From: Alphaproteobacteria bacterium
GTDB lineage: Bacteria; Pseudomonadota; Alphaproteobacteria; Rs-D84
Assembly: GCA_029051085.1 (NCBI GenBank)
Contig: JAIDLK010000072.1
Coordinates: 1 to 11,094 of the forward strand
Length of the DNA: 11,094 bases
Reading direction: 5' to 3'
Shown here one piece after another: positions 5,621-11,094 of the stretch. The stretch's first letter is position 1. Each line of letters starts with the position of its first letter. The translations under genes and the position numbers were made by a program. Below the pieces are notes generated by a model. The model saw only the letters and a list, made by a program, of their open reading frames with translations. It did not search any database and was not told the DNA's origin.

Positions 5621-6568
5621 ATGAACTATAAAGATTTCGGCCTGGTCAACACCCGCACAATGTTTGCAGACGCGATTGCGCGCAAATACGCGGTCCCGGC
5701 ATTTAATTTTTACAATATGGAAACCCTGTCCGCCATTTTAGAGGCGGCCCGCACCACAAACAGCCCGGTAATTTTGGCAGTATCTGAATCCGCCATGAAA
5801 TATATGGGCGACGATTTGTTAATGGGTATGATTTGGGGTAAAAAATTTACACCAGAAAGCGGCGTCGCACTACACCTGGACCACGGTGGCAGCTTTGAGG
5901 CCTGTGCCCATGCGATAGAACTGGGCTTTTCATCCGTAATGATTGACGGCAGCAAACTGCCGTTCGAAGAAAACGTAGCCCTGGCCCGCCGCGTTGCCGA
6001 ATTGGCACACGCACACGACGTAACTGTCGAAGCCGAGCTGGGGACACTGGCCGGAATCGAAGACGAAAACACACACAGCGAAACATCCAGCTATACCGAC
6101 CCGGCAGACGTGATTAAATTCGTCGACCAAACCGGATGCGATTCCCTGGCAATCGCCATAGGCACCAGCCACGGCGCATACAAACGTAAAACAGACGATG
6201 AAAAACTGCGCTTTGACATCTTGGCCGAAATCGCAGAAAAGCTGCCGAAGTTCCCATTGGTTCTGCACGGCGCATCATCCATCCCCCAGCATTTCGTAAA
6301 AACCATCAACGAATTCGGCGGCGATATTGCCGGCGCACGCGGTATTGACCCGACGCAATTGCGCATGGCAACCGAAATGAACATCTGTAAAATTAACGTC
6401 GACAGCGATTCCAGACTTGCCTTTACCGCCGGCATTCGCCGGAACCTGGCTGAAAAGCCCGCCGGCTTTAACCCGCGCGACTATCTGGGCGCCGGACGCA
6501 AGTTAATTGTTGAAAACTGCATCGATGAAATCAAAAACATCATGGGCAGCGATAACAAGCTTAACTAA
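5621..6568 (+). CDS. fba: Class II fructose-bisphosphate aldolase
   Basis: Zinc-dependent aldolase of glycolysis and gluconeogenesis, joining dihydroxyacetone phosphate with glyceraldehyde 3-phosphate. The start has AAGGAAAGG upstream. Family blocks in order are YAVPAFNFYNMETL (23-36), HLDHGGS (85-91) with catalytic Asp87 and zinc ligand His88, SVMIDGSKLP (105-114), VEAELG (136-141), AIGTSHGAYK (179-188) with zinc ligand His184, LVLHGASS (213-220) with zinc ligand His216, and KINVDSDSRLAF (257-268), the NxDxD phosphate-site block. At 315 residues it is shorter than E. coli FbaA (about 359) and longer than typical class IIB enzymes. A tagatose-bisphosphate aldolase role is the alternative; the NVDSD block favours fructose bisphosphate. 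Monocistronic, with its own promoter and terminator. Confidence 0.93.
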   Translation: MNYKDFGLVNTRTMFADAIARKYAVPAFNFYNMETLSAILEAARTTNSPVILAVSESAMKYMGDDLLMGMIWGKKFTPESGVALHLDHGGSFEACAHAIELGFSSVMIDGSKLPFEENVALARRVAELAHAHDVTVEAELGTLAGIEDENTHSETSSYTDPADVIKFVDQTGCDSLAIAIGTSHGAYKRKTDDEKLRFDILAEIAEKLPKFPLVLHGASSIPQHFVKTINEFGGDIAGARGIDPTQLRMATEMNICKINVDSDSRLAFTAGIRRNLAEKPAGFNPRDYLGAGRKLIVENCIDEIKNIMGSDNKLN

Positions 6569-6598
6569 AAAAATCCCCGGCGGCCGCCGGGGATTTTT
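6569..6598. terminator. Perfect 30-bp palindromic bidirectional terminator
   Basis: A continuous palindrome centred between 6583 and 6584: AAAATCCCCGGCGG pairs with CCGCCGGGGATTTT, with one more A/T pair at each outer end. It starts one base past the aldolase stop and serves both the aldolase (plus) and EF-P (minus) units. It has T-runs on both strands. Confidence 0.9.
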
Positions 6599-6623
6599 AA
6601 TTAACCCATTCAATAATTTTTTA

Positions 6624-7193
6624 TTATTTCGCGCGTTCAACGTATTCCAACGTTTCCGTGTTTACGACGATTTTTTCACCGGCATTTACAAACAGCGGGA
6701 CCTGAACACGAACACCATTGTCAAGAACGGCCGGCTTGCCACCACTGGATGATGCCGTCTGACCTTTCAGCGCCGGTTCGGTTTCTTCAACCGTTGCGAT
6801 AACCGTTTTTGGCAGCGAGATTGACACCGGGTGCCCTTCGACAAAGTTCGCCTTTACCGTCATTTCCGGCGCCAAGAACTTCATCATATCCCCCAGGGAA
6901 TCAACCGGCATCGTAAACTGCTCGTAATCCGACAGATTCATAAAGAACGCATCCGTTCCATCGGCATACAGATACTGGCAGTCGAAATCTTCAACCATCA
7001 GCTTTTCAACCTTGTCTTCGGAACGCCAGCGATCGCCGCCCTTGTTACCTGAATCAATATCGCGCAGGTCGGCCTGAACAAACGCACCGCCCTTGCCCGG
7101 CTTTACCTTTGTAATTGATGTAACGGAATAGCGGCGGCCGTTATGGGAAATAACCCAACCCACACGCATATCGTTTGCAACATATGATGCCAT
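6624..7193 (-). CDS. efp: Translation elongation factor P
   Basis: EF-P binds the ribosome between P and E sites and relieves stalling at consecutive prolines. The 189 residues fit the family. The N-terminal KOW-like domain carries KPGKGGAF (31-38) with Lys34, the residue modified in the lysine-type EF-Ps; its presence suggests EpmA/EpmB-type beta-lysylation, though neither gene is in view. The middle OB domain contains the MNLSDYEQF block (85-93), and the last domain ends GEKIVVNTETLEYVERAK, the classic GxxIxVxTxxxxYxxR signature. It follows the pyrophosphatase gene by 11 bases, with the GAGG of its ribosome site directly after that gene's stop, so the two form an operon. No separate promoter was seen. 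Confidence 0.96.
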   Translation of the reverse strand: MASYVANDMRVGWVISHNGRRYSVTSITKVKPGKGGAFVQADLRDIDSGNKGGDRWRSEDKVEKLMVEDFDCQYLYADGTDAFFMNLSDYEQFTMPVDSLGDMMKFLAPEMTVKANFVEGHPVSISLPKTVIATVEETEPALKGQTASSSGGKPAVLDNGVRVQVPLFVNAGEKIVVNTETLEYVERAK

Positions 7194-7204
7194 GTTTGTA
7201 CCTC

Positions 7205-7747
7205 TTATTTTGCAGGATGTATTTTTTTATTATATCTTTCGATAGAATCCATGATGATTTTATCTGTTGCATCACGGTCCGCCCATCCGGAAATACGCGA
7301 CCATGCATTCGGTTCCAAATCTTTGTAATGCTGAAAGAAATATTCAATCTTGTGCAACAAGATTTTCGGCAATTCTTCCAAATATGAAACATTTTCATAG
7401 TACGGGTCGATACGGTCGCGCGGAACGCAGATAATTTTTTCGTCACCGCCCGCCTGGTCTTCCATCAGCAGCGCGCCAATCGGATGAACGTCAATCATAA
7501 CACCCGGACGCAGCGGCGCATTACATACAACAACACAGTCCAACGGGTCACCGTCATCGCCCAGTGTTCCCGGGAAATAGCCATAGTTCGCAGGATACGC
7601 AACCGGTGTGTGCAGAATACGGTCCACACGCAACAGGCCCGTTTCTTTGTCAATTTCATATTTTACATAACCGTTTTCCGGAACCTCTATAATCGCAGTC
7701 ATCTTTTTCGGCGGCAATTTGCCCGGTTTCAATTCTTCTAAAGACAT
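7205..7747 (-). CDS. ppa: Inorganic pyrophosphatase (family I)
   Basis: Soluble magnesium-dependent enzyme hydrolysing pyrophosphate to two phosphates, which pulls nucleotide polymerisation and activation reactions forward. The 180 residues match bacterial family I enzymes. The active-site set is intact: Glu21, Lys29, Arg43, Tyr51, Tyr55, the GDDGDPLD loop (63-70) with Asp65, Asp67 and Asp70, then Asp97, Asp102, Lys104 and Tyr141-Lys142. These positions nearly coincide with E. coli numbering. A GAGGG ribosome site precedes the ATG. It is the first gene of a two-gene operon with efp, which makes sense as both serve growth-rate-linked synthesis. Confidence 0.97.
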   Translation of the reverse strand: MSLEELKPGKLPPKKMTAIIEVPENGYVKYEIDKETGLLRVDRILHTPVAYPANYGYFPGTLGDDGDPLDCVVVCNAPLRPGVMIDVHPIGALLMEDQAGGDEKIICVPRDRIDPYYENVSYLEELPKILLHKIEYFFQHYKDLEPNAWSRISGWADRDATDKIIMDSIERYNKKIHPAK

Positions 7748-7811
7748 ATTTTTACCCTCTTTTTACCGCGGCCAGCTTAGCACCTTTTTTTTCAATTTGC
7801 AATCGCAAATC

Positions 7812-7840
7812 ATTACAGCACCGATATTTGACACCGACAA
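7812..7840 (-). promoter_or_regulatory. Candidate promoter for ppa-efp
   Basis: On the minus strand TTGTCG (7840-7835), 17 bases, then TGTAAT (7817-7812), preceded by TGC as in extended -10 promoters. It would give a leader of roughly 58 bases before the ppa ATG. The remaining gap between dnaN and ppa (7748-7898) shows only this and the dnaN terminator. Confidence 0.45.
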
Positions 7841-7852
7841 GGATTTCGGACA

Positions 7853-7882
7853 AAAAATCCCCGCCATTCGGCGGGGATTTTT
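7853..7882. terminator. Terminator of dnaN, bidirectional in form
   Basis: AAAAATCCCCGCC (7853-7865) pairs with GGCGGGGATTTTT (7870-7882) around ATTC. It lies 16 bases past the dnaN stop, with T-runs available on both strands. Confidence 0.9.
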
Positions 7883-7898
7883 AATATGGAATACATCA

Positions 7899-9017
7899 TT
7901 ACATGCGCATCGGCATCAAGATGAACAATGCGTCCGTATTCTTGTCTGTCGATTTAATAATTGTCGGCGACAGCGGGTCCTGCATTTCCATCTGGAATTT
8001 TTCACCCTCTACCTGGCCAGCGACATCCAACAGGAACTTTACATTAAACGTTACCGTGAACGATGCATCGCTGTTGTATTCGATATCCAATTCCTGGGTT
8101 GCCGTTCCGGCATCCGGGCTGGATGCGTTAACAACCAATTTATTCATGGAATAAGTCAACTGAACAGATTTTGTTTTATCAACACTGGCAACCGAGACCA
8201 GGTCAACCGCATTCACAAACTGCTTTCTGTCCAATATGGCGATTTTATCATTGCCTTTTGGAATAACAACGCGATAGTTCGGATACTGGGCATCAACCAG
8301 CTTGCTGGTAAGTGTCGCCGCCCCAACTGTAAAGCGCGCCTTGGTATCGGACAGCTCAACCATGCAGTCGTCAACCGTCGCATCTTCCAACAGCTTGGAC
8401 AATTCGCCGATAACACGGCGCGGCAGAATAACCGCCGGCATTTCCGCACTGCCCTCTGGGGCCGGCATCGCGCACAGCGCCATACGCTGCGCATCGGTCG
8501 CAACCGCGGTCAGCATTTTTTCCTTACCCTCGTCCGAGATATGGAAATAAATTCCCCCCAGGTGATAGCGAACATCATCTGTCGGAATTGCAAACTTTGT
8601 CTGGTTAATCAGATGAGCCAAGTCACCGGTTGTCATCTGGAATTTTGTTGTTAAATTGCTGCCCGCCATGGCCGGAAAGTTTTCAGCCGGCAATGTCGGC
8701 AAACGGAATACCGCACGACCACTGGATACAACCAGTTGGTCCCCGCTTTGCTTAAAATTGATTTCGGCATCATCCGGCAGCTTGCGAACAATATCATACA
8801 GCATCTGAACAGGAACCGTTGTTTTTCCGCCCAGTGTTATATCGGCGGCCACATGCTCAACCAATTCCAAGTCAACATTGGTCGCAGACAAAATCAAATC
8901 ATCCGCCACCTCCAGCTTAACATTCATCAATATCGGCAGGGTCGCACGCTTTTCCACAATGGACTGCATATGCCCCAGCGCACGTATCAAAACCTGACGA
9001 AATACCGAAAATTCCAT
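7899..9017 (-). CDS. dnaN: DNA polymerase III beta sliding clamp
   Basis: The ring-shaped clamp that holds the replicative polymerase on DNA. The 372 residues are of normal length and fold into three similar domains (about 1-120, 125-245, 246-372). Recognisable stretches are EKRATLPILMNV (22-33), SSGRAVFRLPTLPAENFP (97-114), the NQTKFA segment of domain 2, and the C-terminal LFILMPMRM, the usual PMR(L/V/M) ending next to the partner-binding pocket. AGGAGC precedes the ATG. It stands alone, with terminators on both sides; dnaA, recF and gyrB, frequent neighbours of dnaN, are not in the window, which is common in alphaproteobacteria. Confidence 0.97.
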   Translation of the reverse strand: MEFSVFRQVLIRALGHMQSIVEKRATLPILMNVKLEVADDLILSATNVDLELVEHVAADITLGGKTTVPVQMLYDIVRKLPDDAEINFKQSGDQLVVSSGRAVFRLPTLPAENFPAMAGSNLTTKFQMTTGDLAHLINQTKFAIPTDDVRYHLGGIYFHISDEGKEKMLTAVATDAQRMALCAMPAPEGSAEMPAVILPRRVIGELSKLLEDATVDDCMVELSDTKARFTVGAATLTSKLVDAQYPNYRVVIPKGNDKIAILDRKQFVNAVDLVSVASVDKTKSVQLTYSMNKLVVNASSPDAGTATQELDIEYNSDASFTVTFNVKFLLDVAGQVEGEKFQMEMQDPLSPTIIKSTDKNTDALFILMPMRM

Positions 9018-9065
9018 ATTATGTGCTCCTGTATATTAAATAAGATGCCTACATTCTTAAATGTT

Positions 9066-9095
9066 AGTTTACCAAAAAACACCGATTCGGTGCAA
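9066..9095 (-). promoter_or_regulatory. Weak candidate dnaN promoter with overlapping palindrome
   Basis: On the minus strand TTGCAC (9095-9090), 18 bases, then TAAACT (9071-9066). The palindrome CACCGA-T-TCGGTG (9080-9092) overlaps its -35 side and is followed on the minus strand by six T residues. The palindrome may therefore be an operator, or a second weak terminator behind the diadenylate cyclase gene. Confidence 0.3.
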
Positions 9096-9129
9096 GACCA
9101 AAAGCACAACCCGGCGCACCGACAAAAAA

Positions 9130-9145
9130 GCCCCGTTTACGGGGC
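9130..9145 (-). terminator. Terminator of the asmA-like/cdaA unit
   Basis: GCCCCG (9130-9135) pairs with CGGGGC (9140-9145) around a four-base loop. On the minus strand it is followed by six T residues (9129-9124). It lies six bases past the cyclase stop and separates that operon from dnaN. Confidence 0.85.
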
Positions 9146-9151
9146 CTTTTG

Positions 9152-9910
9152 CTATTTGTTTAACACTTTTTCCAGCTTTGCACGCAACTTTTTCATATCG
9201 TCGTATTTTGTAAACTTGCCCTTTTCGGCAATCGAGATATCGCCCGATTCTTCAGAGACGACCAAAACCGTCGCACTTGACTGTTCCGACAATCCCAACG
9301 CCGCACGATGACGCGTACCGTATTTCCAGTTCAAATTGTTCTGTGACAGCGGCAAAATCCCACCGGCCGATGCAATGCGCCCGTTTTCGATTATAACCGC
9401 GCCATCATGTAACGGCGTCTTGTTAAAGAATATTGTCAACAGCAGCTCGCTTGAAATAACGGCGTCAATTGTTACCCCTTTCTTATCAATCGCACTTTCG
9501 TCCAACATTGATGGAAAAACAATCAAAGCCCCGGTATGCTTGGCGGACATATATTCAACCGCAGATACTATTGCATCCAGATTTCGCGTATCCTTTTGCA
9601 CAACGCCACCGCGCCGAAACAGCCGCGACCACCCTTGAACACTGCCCAACAGCGCCATAAACTTGCGCAGTTCCGGCTGAAAAATCACAATCAACCCCAG
9701 CGACAGGAACAGCGCCGTCCAATGCAAAAATCCACCCAGCAAATCCAAATGTGCCCAAGACATTATAAAACTTGCTATCCACAACACCGCCAGCCCCAAC
9801 AGACCGCGGACCAATTTTTCAGACTGTGTATTCTGGATAAAGCTGCGATAAAACAGCAAGACCATCGCCGCAATAATTATTATCTGAATCAATCCAACCC
9901 AGTTAAACAT
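9152..9910 (-). CDS. cdaA: CdaA-type diadenylate cyclase (c-di-AMP synthase)
   Basis: Membrane-anchored enzyme that makes cyclic di-AMP from two ATP. The layout is that of CdaA (DacA): three hydrophobic helices at about 6-22, 34-52 and 64-78, the conserved IFQPELRKFM joint (76-85), then a DAC domain from about 105. Both catalytic motifs are intact: LHDGAVI with DGA at 169-171, and GTRHRAALGLSE with RHR at 200-202. The tail (229-252) is basic and helical. AAAAGGAAAG precedes the ATG. It lies 22 bases after an AsmA-like gene, not before ybbR/cdaR and glmM as in Firmicutes. C-di-AMP is known for controlling potassium and osmotic balance and wall stress in Gram-positives. It is uncommon in Proteobacteria, so the target here is unknown. 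Confidence 0.94.
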   Translation of the reverse strand: MFNWVGLIQIIIIAAMVLLFYRSFIQNTQSEKLVRGLLGLAVLWIASFIMSWAHLDLLGGFLHWTALFLSLGLIVIFQPELRKFMALLGSVQGWSRLFRRGGVVQKDTRNLDAIVSAVEYMSAKHTGALIVFPSMLDESAIDKKGVTIDAVISSELLLTIFFNKTPLHDGAVIIENGRIASAGGILPLSQNNLNWKYGTRHRAALGLSEQSSATVLVVSEESGDISIAEKGKFTKYDDMKKLRAKLEKVLNK

Positions 9911-9932
9911 ATACGCTTTCCTTTTGTTTCTT

Positions 9933-11094
9933 TTATTCGTTGTCCATAATGGTGCCGATTAAATCCTCAACCGGCGCCCCCAACCACTCAGGGTCATCGC
10001 GCCTGTCCGGTGCACCACGTTGCAGCGCGGTCTTGCATGGCTGATCATCCGCCAACCAGTTTTCCAGCAAGTCCCCCGCCAACAATCCTATCCCGGCCCC
10101 CGCCGCCAGGCTTATTCCACCCGTAAACGGTGCCAACAGCAGTCCGATACCGGTGGCCGACGCCACCTTGCCAGCAACCGCCGCACCACTTATTTTTATA
10201 TCAGGTTCGGCCAAATTTCCAGTAATTTCTATAGAATTCATCACATTTCCAGTCAATGATAATTTCAGTCCGCGAACCGGCACCGTCGTCAACGCCAGAC
10301 GCATGCTTTCCTGGCCGAAATCCATATTGCCCGCCAGTCGCAAGTTTATCGCGTTTGTCTCGACGGCAACCCCGTTTTCCGTTTCAATACGTCCGTTGCG
10401 AACTTTTGCCGAAACCGCCGCACACGATATCTTTATCTGATTATGCTTTTTCTCCGAACGGAACAAATCCTGAATCCCGTGGCGCAGACTGGTTAAGAAA
10501 TCCGTGCCGTAAATATTTGCAACCAATGCCGAATGCGCATACCCGGACCCGTTTGAAAATATCTGAACCGGTCCTGTCGCCGTACTTATCAATTCCGCCA
10601 AATCCGCACCGTGACCGCGCAGATAAAAACGCAGCCCCATTGGCAAACCCGATATTAAATCAGAGGCGCGCACCTGCTCCAATATATCGCCGACCCTGAT
10701 ATTTTCACCATATCCGGCCGCAATTACATTTAAGGTGCCATCACGTTCTATTTCCACATCCGCCGCCGCGGTTGCATCGCCACCGGCGATTCCGACATGC
10801 AAATCCACGCGCCCTGTGCCCCCCGCAAGATGTGCTCGCAAATCGATATCGGACAATTCCAGCTCCCGATAAACTATCAGCTTGTCAATATCGGCACGCA
10901 GATTCATATCCAGCTTTAGAAACTCTTTACCGAACAGCGGAATATCTTTGAAAACGTTCAGCTCGCGATTGGCGCGCGCCCGCCGCTTTGAATAATAAAG
11001 TTCCGGAAACAGCTCCATCAGATTGATTCGCCCCGCCTCCAGATTCAGATTAAAGGTAGTCCTTTTCTTGGTCCAGTCATAATCACCGGAGAAA
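9933..11094 (-). CDS. AsmA-like protein, C-terminal part (5' end beyond the window)
   Basis: The frame stays open from 11094 to the stop at 9933; an internal Met at 11018 is not the true start because coding-like sequence continues upstream (FSGDYDWTKKRTTFNLNLEA). About 386 residues are visible. AsmA proteins are long beta-rich periplasmic proteins anchored in the inner membrane, linked to lipid transfer and outer-membrane assembly. Typical C-terminal blocks are DIPLFGKEFLKLDMNLRADI, LRLAGNMDFGQESMRLALTT and VPVRGLKLSLTGNV, then NLAEPDIKISG. A Gly/Ala-rich hydrophobic stretch (TGIGLLLAPFTGGISLAAGAG) follows, which is usual in this family, and an acidic tail ends in IMDNE. It is the upstream partner of cdaA in the same operon. 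Confidence 0.8.
   Translation of the reverse strand, partial: FSGDYDWTKKRTTFNLNLEAGRINLMELFPELYYSKRRARANRELNVFKDIPLFGKEFLKLDMNLRADIDKLIVYRELELSDIDLRAHLAGGTGRVDLHVGIAGGDATAAADVEIERDGTLNVIAAGYGENIRVGDILEQVRASDLISGLPMGLRFYLRGHGADLAELISTATGPVQIFSNGSGYAHSALVANIYGTDFLTSLRHGIQDLFRSEKKHNQIKISCAAVSAKVRNGRIETENGVAVETNAINLRLAGNMDFGQESMRLALTTVPVRGLKLSLTGNVMNSIEITGNLAEPDIKISGAAVAGKVASATGIGLLLAPFTGGISLAAGAGIGLLAGDLLENWLADDQPCKTALQRGAPDRRDDPEWLGAPVEDLIGTIMDNE

Noticed and set aside
7719..8654. Long plus-strand frame of 311 codons opposite dnaN and ppa
   Set aside because: It lies entirely antisense to dnaN and ppa, both certain, and its composition (many Asn, Arg, Gln, His) is that of a reverse-strand shadow.
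1..11094. CRISPR arrays, tRNA or rRNA genes, transposases, c-di-AMP (ydaO-type) riboswitch
   Set aside because: I looked for regular repeats with spacers, cloverleaf-like genes, transposase motifs and a ydaO-like leader and found none by eye; a covariance-model scan would be needed to be sure about structured RNAs.

Overview
The window reads as a chromosomal segment of a Gram-negative bacterium, most likely an uncultured, gut-associated alphaproteobacterium. Evidence for a Gram-negative envelope is TolB, an AsmA-like protein, a lipoprotein with a clear lipobox, and secreted cysteine-containing proteins. The finer placement is inference. It rests on the cysteine-rich secreted protein at the left end, which resembles families I recall from RF32 / Enterousia-like genomes, and on the overall gene style. 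The core genes are moderately GC-rich; the left 200 bases and most intergenic gaps are visibly AT-rich.

Region by region. (1) 1-2376, plus strand, accessory: an AT-rich leader with a 16-bp inverted repeat, a secreted protein with 15 cysteines, then a LicD-family phosphotransferase overlapping by 4 nt a TagD-type glycerol-3-phosphate cytidylyltransferase. The last two make a compact CDP-glycerol synthesis and glycerol-phosphate transfer module. (2) 2394-4125, minus strand: tolB followed one base later by a secreted Staphylococcus-type nuclease. (3) 4126-4630: a regulatory gap with a strong sigma70-like promoter and nested GTATTG/CAATAC half-sites in front of an orphan ribbon-helix-helix (CopG-antitoxin-like) gene. 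(4) 4634-5466, minus strand: a small two-helix membrane protein resembling VirB2/TrbC pilins, and a small lipoprotein, each with its own promoter. (5) 5563-6598, plus strand: a class II fructose-bisphosphate aldolase with promoter and palindromic terminator. (6) 6624-9017, minus strand: an inorganic pyrophosphatase plus EF-P operon and, separately, dnaN. (7) 9152-11094, minus strand: an AsmA-like gene that runs off the right edge, followed by a CdaA-type diadenylate cyclase.

How they fit together: the right two thirds hold housekeeping functions (glycolysis, pyrophosphate removal, translation, replication clamp) in short transcription units separated by bidirectional hairpin terminators. The left third and the small genes at 4.3-5.5 kb deal with the cell surface. 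The points I would follow up first are a complete-looking c-di-AMP synthase in what appears to be an alphaproteobacterium, co-transcribed with an AsmA-like gene rather than the usual ybbR/cdaR; the LicD-TagD pair; and the orphan RHH gene with its operator-like promoter. No rRNA, tRNA, CRISPR array, transposase or insertion sequence was seen.
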